A stretch of 26,620 nucleotides of DNA from Seminavis robusta. Lineage: Eukaryota > Bacillariophyta > Bacillariophyceae > Naviculales > Naviculaceae. The stretch is from the NCBI GenBank assembly GCA_903772945.1, contig CAICTM010001576.1, forward strand, positions 1 to 26,620. The letters are read 5' to 3'. The notes under the pieces were generated by a model. That model was not told the origin of the DNA and ran no database searches. It saw only the letters and a program-made list of their open reading frames with translations. Below are positions 1-9,041 of the stretch, one piece after another (within the stretch, counting starts at the first letter, position 1; each line of letters starts with the position of its first letter). A program made the translations under genes and the position numbers.

Positions 1-450
1 GGCAGAGAGAACAAAAAGTCAGAGGCGTTCCGATTGTCCACAGAGTCAAGAGAGACACAACTCGCACAATGCAGCGTTGCCTGAGAACTCACGCTTCGAT
101 TCCTTGAGGGTACGGTAGAGCAGAGAAGAGAGAGACGCAAACGTCAGAAGAACAAAAAATCATATCGATCAAAAGGCAACGTTCCGATCCACCGCTACAG
201 AGGGAAAAGCCTTACTCGACTGACCGACCGCTGGGCACCTGATAGACAGAGAGAAGAAAAGGTCAGAGGCGTTCCGATTTTAAAATGGCAATCACACCCA
301 AAGCTGTTGCTCCCAACACACAACACACACTCGACTGGACTTGACTCACTCAACTCTGACAAACCGACCAACCAATGACACTCGACCAGTACGACTGCAG
401 TGTGACGAGAGACGCAACAGGAAGTCAGAGGACGAACAAAAATCAATCAT
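1..450. repeat. Diverged direct-repeat cluster at left edge
   Basis: Positions 1-35 and 245-279 are near-identical 35-bp direct copies sharing GTCAGAGGCGTTCCGATT. Weaker copies of the same purine-rich motif (GAGAGACGCAA followed by an AGAACAAAAA-like run) lie near 130-190 and 408-448. The stretch is therefore about four diverged copies of one unit. It is cut by the window start, so the array may continue to the left. Short open frames here have no protein-like composition, and I call no gene. Confidence 0.6.
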
Positions 451-1728
451 TGTCATGGATCCCAAATCACTTGCGCAAATCTGCTACTGGTTCCTGACGC
501 GACTCGTTTTTACCTTTTTGGCTGGGCTGAACCAAATTTATGAGCCGATCGAATTGCAGAACTGGTGCATCCAAGATCAGCCAGAGATGCAGAAGCCTAT
601 GGCTCGCCGTAACCTCTGTACCAGGTACCCTTTGTACCAAAGCAACACAGCGCCTTCGGCAAAGGATCCATCAGGTGAAGAACATATCTTTTGGTATACT
701 TGATGCCAAACTGTGTTTGGTGCATTGGCTGGCGTTGGGCCGTAGGCTGTGTACTACGTTGTAGGTGCCGAGTTAGCGTGTTGTCTCTTTTCCACGTGTT
801 CCGACGTGGAAATCTAGCGTGGTTTGGAAGAATGATTGGCTGAGAGCGCGGGATGACTGTGGGCCAAACTGTGTTTGGTGCATCTCTGGTACTGTAACGT
901 CCCATGGGGTGACCCGCACAGCAAGCAAGACCACAAACAGATGGTCAGAAGCACCCAGCTTCTTTTCCCCTTTTGTCTAAGCTACATTGGTCGTTCGTAA
1001 CCATAATTAAAACTATCAAGCTAATTTTCTTCATTCAACTTTCTGCAGAGCTGTGAAAGTCACTGAAACTTCTGCCCAAGACATTCGAGGACTCGACTCC
1101 CGAGGTTGCAGGACACTCCTCACTCTTCTCTGAAGGGATTCTCTTTCATGGTGCCAATAAGTAAGTGTCTGTGTGAGCACCGTCTGTTTGAGATGCAGGC
1201 AACTGTCAGTGATGGTTTCCTGGGCATGTATGTGGCAACAACAGATGGATGAAGCAGCTATAACTGCCCCCGCCACATGCCTGTCTTTGTGGCACACTCT
1301 CTTGCACTTTAGCTTCTGGACATATTATTATTACGTCTCGGAGGTCCAGAGAGCTCCCATGGTCAGAAAGTGTTTTGCCATCTCCATAAGCGATATTATT
1401 CACTTTTTATCCCGCAAAGCTTCTTCCCGCAAGCACCAGGGCTTCTCCTTCACTGTTCCAATGGGCTGAGTTGGCATCTGCAGCAGCTTGAAAAAGTGCA
1501 ACTTACATGGGAATCTGTGGATGACCCTTCCCTACTAGCTACTAGCTAGCTAACATAGCAGTTTGCAGCACTCCCGTCTGCAGCCGCGGAAGGTCGTTCA
1601 CTTAAGCCTCCTATTAGGCCTAGAGGACTCCCGGAAGACTTCAAATACTGAGTAGTGTTTTTGTGTTTTTGCCATTGAAGATTGGTGTGTTCGTGAGCCA
1701 AAAGCTAGAACTGCCCAGGCCACATGTG
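451..1728. other. Intergenic, no supported gene
   Basis: Only short open frames with no recognisable domain occur here, some needing a non-ATG start. Visible structure is a 21-bp direct repeat at 705-725 and 863-883, which contains the 15-bp palindrome CCAAACTGTGTTTGG. A 7-bp stem (TCCACGT/ACGTGGA, 791-797 with 804-810) lies between the two copies. A CTAGCTAGCTA run sits near 1537-1550. Confidence 0.5.
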
Positions 1729-2040
1729 GCAGGAAGATGCCAATAAATTTTAATGTTACTCGTGGCTGAATCGTCCATTAAAGCGTCCTTTATATCTGAA
1801 ATCGTCCCCTGAATCGTCCTTTAAATCGTCCCTACCATCATCCCTACCATCGTGGCATCGTGAATCGTCCCTACCATCGTCCGCTAAGTAAATCGTTGCG
1901 TAAACCGTCCTTAACCAAATCCTCCCCAAAAGCTTCGCTTAAATCGTGTATCGTCCCTTAAAAATCGTCCTGTACTAGGAAAATCGTCCCTTAGTCAAGT
2001 GACGATTCAGTCGTGCAACAAAATCTCGACATCTTCCAGC
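1729..2040. mobile_element. TIR-bounded element with AATCGTCCCTTA-type core
   Basis: The outer ends pair as an imperfect inverted repeat: GCAGGAAGATGCC at 1729-1741 against GACATCTTCCAGC at 2028-2040. A second inner block contains CTGAATCGTC on both arms (left near 1766-1777, right near 2001-2012). The right arm reads TCAGTCGTG, the subterminal motif also seen in the elements at 10363 and 13726. The interior is a degenerate array of AATCGTCCCTTA-like words, the reverse complement of TTTAAGGGACGATT. No coding capacity is visible. It is probably a non-autonomous element, but I see no clear target-site duplication, so the mobile label is inference. Confidence 0.45.
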
Positions 2041-2140
2041 AAGAACAGCTTTGTTCCTGATAAGGGGCTCCTCTGACGTCACTTTTGGCGAGGAACAACT
2101 GTTTGCTTTGATGACATTGTGGAAAGCACCAAAGCTAAAG

Positions 2141-2359
2141 ACTGGCAAACAGGACTCATGACTCGTGCGACTCACGTCATTAGCGTTTAACTCGCGTAGA
2201 CTCTCACAAACTCGCACAGAATCGCGACTTTAACCTTGAAAAAAGCCAGAGACTCGCAAGGACTTGCATGGACTCGCACAGACTCGCAAAGTTTGACTCC
2301 CATACGAGTCATGGGAGTTTCAAAGGAGAAATGCAATGCTAGTCGTGCGAGTCTTGCCA
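2141..2359. repeat. GACTCGCA-word array with imperfect inverted ends
   Basis: A cluster of GACTCGCA/GACTCGTG-like octamers is flanked by loosely inverted ends: TGGCAA plus GACTCGTGCGACT on the left, AGTCGTGCGAGTC plus TTGCCA on the right. Inside is a perfect 8-bp stem, ACTCCCAT at 2296-2303 and ATGGGAGT at 2311-2318, with a 7-nt loop. The architecture resembles the other word-array elements in this window, but the inverted ends are weaker, so element status is tentative. Confidence 0.35.
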
Positions 2360-2757
2360 AAAGGTTGTTTCACCAGAAAGTTTCGAATCATCATGGCGTC
2401 AGCAGAGCCCCTCCTGGTTGGTGAATCACGTGGCCAAGGTGGAGAACCAGAGTCTCGGGACATCCTGAGCTGTGGCAAAGTATTCTACGCAGTACCGGTA
2501 TGCGACTATGCTGTCTTCTCCAAGTAAGCTGCTCCGTGAGCTGCTCCGTGTGCTGCTCCATGTATGCGTGTCCACCAAGTCCTGGAGCTGGAGGCAAGAA
2601 AGTGCAGGGCTTCTCCTTCCTGCTTCACTATGTAACGAGTACATGTATGGGTCAATACATACAAAGTCATGTACTAAAGGAGTACAACTGTAGCTGGGTT
2701 GATGAGTATTGATGTCTTTGTTGTGGGTCGCCGCTGTGATTGGCTACCAGGTAGCAT

Positions 2758-2976
2758 GTGGAAGCAGACAGCTTGAGGAAGCACACAGAAGTGCCTCTGG
2801 ATGAGATTGATTACATGTATGTAGACTACTCGACGCAGCTGCAGCAGAAGGCAGAAATCCAACGGGTCATCCAAAGAATGATCATCCAAAGGTGGCATTC
2901 TCTTCTGAAGTGCAACAGTGGACTGCGGCATGGAAGCTGGTGCCGGCTCCCCGTTGCTCTTGAAATCTTGCAATGA
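2758..2976 (+). pseudogene. Possible coding remnant, unrecognised
   Basis: This open frame has a protein-like composition, charged and glutamine-rich with helical character (for example DEIDYMYVDYSTQLQQKAE). It has no ATG near its start: the first in-frame ATG is near 2815, and a stop lies just upstream at 2752-2754. It could be an internal exon or a decayed gene fragment. I recognise no family. An AG precedes the open stretch (CTACCAG ending at 2750), which would suit an exon boundary, but no partner exon is evident. Confidence 0.2.
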
Positions 2977-3023
2977 CCTGGAGCAACCACGTGGGTGGCG
3001 GAGGGGGAGAACCAGTGACATTT

Positions 3024-3147
3024 CGGATCGATTCGATTCGATTCATCATTGGATTGAAAATGCATCATTTCGATTCGATTCGATCCGATTCAAGATCCAT
3101 TCGATCAATGCATGTTTCAATCATTCGATTCGATTCGATTCGATTCG
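3024..3147. repeat. GATTC pentamer microsatellite, interrupted
   Basis: Runs of the pentamer GATTC (CGATTCGATTCGATT) occur in three bursts separated by related sequence. The same pentamer recurs, shorter, near 7672, 19710, 20085, 20580, 23325 and 26327, so it is a dispersed simple repeat of this genome. Open frames through it spell repeated FDSIR and are artefacts of the repeat. Confidence 0.8.
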
Positions 3148-4476
3148 GTGATCCAGACAAGCATCAACTGCACTGGTGGCATCATTGACGATGGTCGAGC
3201 AAAAAAAATACATCGTCGAGCAATGAATACACCGAGCAAAGGATGACGGACGAAGGGGCGGCTAGTATTGGTTGATGCGATTCAATTCAACTAGCTAGGT
3301 GGAATCTTTGCCCGTAGGCAATCAAGCAAAGCATCCTGGATGCCACATCACGGTGCCTACCGGTGCGTATTAGAAGTGGAGAGCCAGAAAAGCGTTGATC
3401 CTTCTGACCCCACATCCAGCCAAGTTTTCTTCTTGCAACAACGAAAGAGTACTGTTGTCCAAGCTACCTCTGGACTGGATCTAGCTAGGGTTCGGTTTTG
3501 TACGGCCAGCGAGACTATGCATACCGCTGACTTCAACAATCCAGCCACAACTGGAGAGAGGTCGTGCACGTGCCAATAGCTCGAGAATCGAGGCGGTGAT
3601 CGGTGATTTTGAAGAAACTATAGTACGCAACAGACACTTGAGTTCAAAGCTTTTGAACCTCTAGAAAGCTGGTTTGCTATCAGCGACTGGTACCTTGCTG
3701 AATGAAAAGACACTCAGCGCGACGTGACCGGAGAACAGAGAACGGTGAAACATTGGCTGCTCATGACGTAGTGGGCAAAAAGCCCGTTGGCTTGACTGCT
3801 GCCAGTGCAAGACCGCTGGGCCGATGCTACAAGCAAGAGGAACCGGAATGGTCTCGCACGGCATTTAAGGCGCTGGCTGTTGTCGCAGGAAGAGAAGCAG
3901 CGCCAAACCGTAGCTAGACGAAATCTTGAGGAAAAGGCTTCGTTTCCAGTACGGTACCATCACTCAGCCAAGCGGGGGTGCAGTCACCATCATTCATTCT
4001 GGTCCTAGTGACTGGTTCCTCCACACGAAACCCACACCCTACAGCTAGCTTACCACGGTTTCCTATCTAGAACTGAAGTAGATGAGAACAGCATCCAGTT
4101 ACGGAGGAGGGAGTGCGGCCGAGGAAGTGGGAAGAGACCTCAGTCATTGACGAGGAAGACCAGGTCTGCTTCCTCCTAAAACTGATCGTGGTCTGAGTCA
4201 GAAGCAAGCTGATCCACTTTCGTAGATACCCTTCCTACTCTAAAAACCCAACGTTTTGGGACACGGTTGTGGAGGAGAGGTTATTCTATTGAACGCGCGA
4301 GGAAAATGCATTTGCTCTTGCCGAAATTTCTAGTATTTTGTATATCCCATATTGACGCCGTTTGGCGCTCCTTATTTGGTCCTCAAAAGTATTTCTTGGA
4401 ACCACTTTGATAAAACCAGTCCGCTCACAAACCCACAGAGAGCCACGGACGGACATCACCATAGTCACTATCGGAC
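3148..4476. other. Intergenic, no supported gene
   Basis: Several open frames of 65-85 codons exist, including an ATG-initiated one at 3340-3579. None shows a motif, repeat or length that supports coding. CTAGCTAG-type words are scattered through it. The right end is the 3' flank of the minus-strand gene that terminates at 4477. I see no clear AATAAA-like polyadenylation signal. Confidence 0.4.
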
Positions 4477-6930
4477 CTAGTGCTCGCAGCCGGAACTTGC
4501 AGATTCCGAGCCTGTTCTCCACCAGCAACAAAGCCAAGCACAGACATTCGAATTGCCGGACGTCGAAGGACTGGTGGAACCATCATTCAATGAACAGGAA
4601 TCGTGTTGCGCCACCTGAACCTGGTAGCCTTGTTGGTTGTCCACAGTTGCTCCTGGCATGCTCTGGAACAATGAAGCTTGACTTTCAGGAGGATGGGAGC
4701 CATTGATTTGAGCCAGCACCGGTGCCGGGTAGCCATGTTGGTTGTACACACAAGCTCCTGCCATTCCAGGTGGCACTTGTCCATGCCACCAAGAAGCTTG
4801 ACTTCCAGGAGGATGCGGGCCATAGACTGGCGCCAGCACCGGTGGCGGGTATCCATGTTGGCTGTACACACGAGCTCCGGCCATTCCAGGAAGCATGTGA
4901 CCCTGCCACCAAGAAGCTTGACTTCCAGGAGGATATGGGCCCGGCACTTGGGCCGTTGGTGCTGGGTTGGGGCCAGAGCGGAACTGGAGCCGCTGCAGAT
5001 TTGTTGGCTGTTCAAGTCTGCGAGGCTTTGGTGTAGGCTTACTCCAAACCGAAACAGAGTGACGAAGGATATAATTCTGCAGATTGAAGAGGTTCAATTC
5101 GTAGGTGTGCCAATTGCTCTGGAGGAGGAGATCTTCGTAGTTTGGCACTTGGACTCGACCAGGGGCGGCCCATTTGTCCAACTTCTCCTGGATGCTTACT
5201 TCAGTTTCCCCTGCCGCTGCGGAGAAGGTCGGGGTCAAGAGAGTCACCAGGTCTTGTAAGCTGATAGATTCTGTGACTTTGGCGCGGCCATGAGCATTGA
5301 TTCCCGTGTAGTAGTCAATTTTGGCTGCATGCTGTAGTTGGAACGGAATGCCCGCTGAGCCTTCCGGAGCTCCGATGTGCTGCAGAGTGAAGTTGAACTT
5401 TTCCAGCAAGTCCACAATACTCTGGCCATGATTCCCTGTGATGGCACTGCATTGGAGATGAGTGAGCGTAGTATTCGTCTCCAAAGCCTCCAAAAGTATG
5501 TTGACCTTGACTGTCAGGTTTCCTGTTTCCAACAGCTTTAGTGAAGGCCCCGCCAAGATGGACAGCAATGGCTCCATAACATCGAAATCCAGGGCGGAGT
5601 TTAGCTGAAGTCTCAATGACTTCAGATGAGGCATTGCTAGCGACGCATACGCCAGAAGCCGGGAGAGGTACATTTCGGAGATGTTGACGTCAATGATCCA
5701 CAAATGTGTCAGAGGTGATTTCATTTTTGTTTGGAACGTTTGGCACAGATGAGAGGGTGGCTCCTGCGGCCACGCACACTTCGAGAGCTCCACCTTTGAC
5801 AAGTTTGGGGCAAATAAGAGCCGCTCGGCGTGCATAGCATCTGATGTGTGTGGAATCACCATTCCGTGCAGGCGCACTGATTTCACCGTGCCGTTCTTCA
5901 TGAGTCCTGATGTGATTGGCTCGATGCAGAAATCGATGCCTGGCCGCCTTCTACTAGATGAAACGATCTCGAGTATCTCCAGTGTCTTGTCATGGCGAAG
6001 AAGACCTTGCAATGAAACCCAACAGTCTTGTGTGCATGGATCACGAACGCTGGTTTGAATTCGAAGTCTGGTAGTCTGGTAGTTGTCCCACATGATGTCT
6101 CTAATGATATGCAAATGACTTGGTTGGTCTACAAAAATGGTGAGGTCTTTGAGATGTGGAACCATTTTTGCAAGTTTCCAGAGCTTCTCAGAGTCATACG
6201 TCATACTTCCCTCTGGGCAGTATACATATTTTTTGGATGGATTTGCCCTAGCCATAGCATCCACAACGAGATCTACAATGTAGTCGTCATCATGCTTCCA
6301 TAGCAAGTCTCCTTCAGAAAACCCGTCCCCAATGTTTGCCACAAATGCAGCCTGAGGGTACTTGTGGAGGATGTACTTGATAGCCTCAGGTTCCTTGAGG
6401 TGGTCATTGGGAATCTCAAAGGTTCCCTCCTCTGGGACAGGCTGCACTGGTGCTTGAAAGAGAGCTCCGGGAAAAGCATCGACAAGGAACTGTATGAGGG
6501 GTAATTCCTGTTGCCGGTTCATGAGAGCAACAGTGAGTGGAAATGATGCATCCGGCTGCCTGGTGCTTTCGAATGGCTCTTGAATGGCCATAGGGAACAT
6601 GAGGTAGACCTCTCGGATATACGAAAGGGGAGCCTTGGCCATCAACAGAAGGGCAAAAGGGTGGCAAAACGTAGGGGAACATTTGAGGTCTACGGAGTGA
6701 TTTTGGTAATGAAACTTGCGGGACGCCATGGCTGGATACTTTCGAAGAGTAGCCATGATGAAGGCGAGGTCATCTTGATCCATTTCGTACTTTTGATCCA
6801 TTTCCCAGTCCGCAACTTCTTCGGATCTGGCCAATTCAATGCTGATTCTCCGAATCACTTGTTCAAGACAACATAGACGTCGAGTGGCCTGAGACTCCTG
6901 GGTGCCCTCAGCAAGGGATTCGGCGTCCAT
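4477..6930 (-). CDS. Ankyrin/leucine-rich-repeat-like protein with Pro-rich repeat tail
   Basis: One uninterrupted ATG-to-stop frame of 817 residues reads leftwards. Residues 1-65 are charged and helical. Residues 55-200 contain ankyrin-like helical pairs ending in motifs such as LRKYPAMASR, LVDAFPGALF and ILHKYPQAAF. Residues 225-520 contain leucine-rich-repeat-like units (LKDLTIFVD, VKSVRLHGM, LKSLRLQLN). About residues 600-770 are Pro/Gln/Trp/Gly-rich and include 40-residue tandem repeats with GSQASWW. No signal peptide or membrane segment is evident. The body resembles large families of lineage-specific repeat proteins in diatoms, likely protein-binding scaffolds. That assignment is recognition of style, not a database result. 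The start context is TAGCATGG. No intron is needed. Molecular function is unknown. Confidence 0.85.
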   Translation of the reverse strand: MDAESLAEGTQESQATRRLCCLEQVIRRISIELARSEEVADWEMDQKYEMDQDDLAFIMATLRKYPAMASRKFHYQNHSVDLKCSPTFCHPFALLLMAKAPLSYIREVYLMFPMAIQEPFESTRQPDASFPLTVALMNRQQELPLIQFLVDAFPGALFQAPVQPVPEEGTFEIPNDHLKEPEAIKYILHKYPQAAFVANIGDGFSEGDLLWKHDDDYIVDLVVDAMARANPSKKYVYCPEGSMTYDSEKLWKLAKMVPHLKDLTIFVDQPSHLHIIRDIMWDNYQTTRLRIQTSVRDPCTQDCWVSLQGLLRHDKTLEILEIVSSSRRRPGIDFCIEPITSGLMKNGTVKSVRLHGMVIPHTSDAMHAERLLFAPNLSKVELSKCAWPQEPPSHLCQTFQTKMKSPLTHLWIIDVNISEMYLSRLLAYASLAMPHLKSLRLQLNSALDFDVMEPLLSILAGPSLKLLETGNLTVKVNILLEALETNTTLTHLQCSAITGNHGQSIVDLLEKFNFTLQHIGAPEGSAGIPFQLQHAAKIDYYTGINAHGRAKVTESISLQDLVTLLTPTFSAAAGETEVSIQEKLDKWAAPGRVQVPNYEDLLLQSNWHTYELNLFNLQNYILRHSVSVWSKPTPKPRRLEQPTNLQRLQFRSGPNPAPTAQVPGPYPPGSQASWWQGHMLPGMAGARVYSQHGYPPPVLAPVYGPHPPGSQASWWHGQVPPGMAGACVYNQHGYPAPVLAQINGSHPPESQASLFQSMPGATVDNQQGYQVQVAQHDSCSLNDGSTSPSTSGNSNVCAWLCCWWRTGSESASSGCEH
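4621..4945 (-). repeat. 120-bp in-frame tandem repeat inside CDS
   Basis: AAGCTTGACTT recurs at exactly 120-bp spacing (4674, 4794, 4914). This gives two full units plus partial units at both ends. Because 120 is divisible by three, the repeat is in frame and encodes 40-residue units in the 817-residue protein (about residues 662-770). Copies 4674-4793 and 4794-4913 are very similar. The flanking partial copies are more diverged, which suggests recent unit duplication. Confidence 0.85.
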
Positions 6931-8174
6931 GCTACTGTACTCGTGACTCGTGATGCTTGAGAAATAAATAAATTCACCTCAATGACTTTATTGATCCACC
7001 GATGGGCAGCAGACAAATGATCACACACCTACACACAGACACACAGAGAGATCGATAGAAGCGTGAGGGAAATACTACAAGACAAAGACAGAGACAGAGA
7101 CAATGACACGCCAACAGGCAAGGATCCACTCACCGCTCACCGCCGCCAACAAGATTTGTGAGAAGCGAGAGAGATCGCTGTTTTGATTTTGCTGGATTGC
7201 GATGTAAAACAATGATTCGAGACGTGCATAAACAGTGACATTTAATCTTTTTCCGCCAATTCCGACAAATGTGGCTGTTTCCTTTTGGAAATGCCCTGAT
7301 CGTGAAAACAGTCAAAACAGCCAAAACCACCCATTCGCGCAAATCATCAAGCCACAAGCCACAGATCACAGAATCGAGAGAGCAAACAAAATCTTCGGAG
7401 GTGTTCGTGTTCTTTCTATCTTTTTAAAAGCCGACAGAAATGCTTAAAACCTGTTCCTTCAATTTCACGATCAAAGCAGTCTTTTCTGCTAATTTTAAAA
7501 CTTGCTTGAAGGTACCGGTATGCACACCCGTGTGGTACCGGTAGCTTGAATGTACCGTACGGGTAATGTACAAACATCCAAGCATAGATATGCCTACATA
7601 GCTGCAGTAGCTACCCCATCTAGCTACTGGTAGCTATCTAGCTTGAACCCCATACAGGCCGAGTTGGAAAGCAATCGAATCGAATGATTCAATCCGAATG
7701 GAACGCAGATGGTCAGATTGCGCACTGGCCTGATGAAATGAAACCTTCTGTTGCGCTGAGGGTCCTCCTCTTTCCCCGTGCTACTTGGCATGGCTGGCCA
7801 GATTGAATGATCCAATCTCTGTATCTCTAGCCCCCTTGAGTCAGTCGTCTCTGTATCCACTCTTCTTTGCCTTCGATAGAGGGATGTCGCTCGCCTGCGC
7901 CAGTGTAGCTACCGGTAGCAATCTACGGGATGCTGAGCGAAACCATTGTGAATGCATCAATAGCTAGACATGTATTGTATTATAGTATGAACGGATTTAT
8001 ATTGTTTTGTTTCGTTGCACATCAGATCTATGATAGCCGGGATGTGGGATGTGGGACTCTGGCTGCAAGAAAAGTACTGTATGTAGTGTTGTATCTTCTT
8101 GGTTGGGTGAAAGGAGTGTGGAAAGGTATAGTGTGTGTGTGGGTGCATCAGTGAAATGTCCGGTGCATGCATGG
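6931..8174. other. Intergenic spacer between two minus-strand genes
   Basis: This holds the 5' flank of the 817-residue gene, including an A+T-rich stretch near 6960-6975, and the 3' flank of the 288-residue gene. Visible structure is a near-perfect palindrome at 7512-7541, described separately, a GATTC burst near 7672-7690, TAGCTA-type words near 7590-7645, and a short GT run near 8130. No open frame has protein-like features. Confidence 0.45.
7512..7541. repeat. Imperfect palindrome with two ACCGGT cores
   Basis: Two TACCGGTA words are inverted around the perfect stem CACAC-CC-GTGTG (7523-7534). The whole block is therefore a near-perfect palindrome able to form a hairpin or cruciform. Similar GTACCGGTAC words recur through the window. 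Confidence 0.7.
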
Positions 8175-9041
8175 CTAGGCACCCATGGCAGTGGCCATGC
8201 TCGAAACCAAGCGGGCTAATGAAGAGGAGCCCATCGGCGACGATCTTGCCTTCTTGGTGGCCGCCAGAGAAGGCCGAGCCTTTGGGGCGCTGGGATCGTT
8301 TGGGTTGGCCTTTTTGGGTAGAATGTACAATGGAAGTTCGGGGTTTTCTCCTAGCTTGTCACCAAGTTCATCTGCCATTCCCATGCGCTTGGCAAAGTCT
8401 CGTGATGGCTTGGTGAGTTTGGCGTAGAGATTTGCAAGGTCCTGTGCAATTTCTTCGGGTGTCTTGGTCCCCATTTGTCGAAGCTGGATTTCCTTGTCGA
8501 TAATGGCTTCAACGGAACGATGTCTGGCAAACGTCCGTTGATGGTAGAGTGAATCGCATAGCCAAGGCTCTGCTCCGCGCATGTAGTCTTGACCAGGCAA
8601 CTGGACAAATGTATCCAACTGTTCCCTGCTTGGATTGGAATAAGAATCTTTGAGCAGGATATCGTAGCCTTTGGCTTGCCACTGCAGGCCTTCTTCTTCT
8701 AGTGTCTTTTTGTTCTGGCGAAAGTCATCTTTGTTGAACCAAAGACAGCCGTCTACATTGTCATGCTTGTAATAGATACGGGTCTTTGGACGGCATGCAA
8801 AGCGTACCTTCTTCTTGTCACTTCTTGTGCGACTTCGGACGGTGCTGAAAGCCAAAGAAGAGGAACCCACGACGAGGTTGCGGAACTGCTTTGAAGAAGA
8901 TGAACCACCTGCCAGCATGGAAGGATCCAAACTCACAGAACGACTTAAGGTCTTCATAGTCTTCTTACATTTGCAGCTGTCAATCGCATTGTCAGGAAGT
9001 GCGGGTGTGCAGGTGGAAGAGGAAGAGGCGGAGCTATCCAT
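8175..9041 (-). CDS. 288-residue protein of unknown function, diatom-type family
   Basis: A complete ATG-to-stop frame without introns. Residues 1-75 are Ser-rich and low complexity. The core starts near residue 76 with KKVRFACRPKTRIYYKHDN, then GCLWFNKDDFRQN (98-110), GLQWQAKGYDILLKDSYSNP (118-137) and the region LPGQDYMRGAEPWLCDS (148-164). A helical stretch (about 165-230) follows, with KPSRDFAKRMGMADE (211-225). The tail is Ser/Ala/Lys-rich. There is no signal peptide, membrane segment or catalytic motif I can name. The layout resembles an expanded protein family I associate with diatoms, with a tyrosine-rich RIYY core and short helical C-terminal part, whose function is unknown. The family link is recall and should be treated as likely rather than proven. 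Confidence 0.8.
   Translation of the reverse strand: MDSSASSSSTCTPALPDNAIDSCKCKKTMKTLSRSVSLDPSMLAGGSSSSKQFRNLVVGSSSLAFSTVRSRTRSDKKKVRFACRPKTRIYYKHDNVDGCLWFNKDDFRQNKKTLEEEGLQWQAKGYDILLKDSYSNPSREQLDTFVQLPGQDYMRGAEPWLCDSLYHQRTFARHRSVEAIIDKEIQLRQMGTKTPEEIAQDLANLYAKLTKPSRDFAKRMGMADELGDKLGENPELPLYILPKKANPNDPSAPKARPSLAATKKARSSPMGSSSLARLVSSMATAMGA

Noticed and set aside
4587..5259. Secondary open frames over the 120-bp repeat
   Set aside because: They are other-frame shadows of the in-frame tandem repeat of the 817-residue protein.
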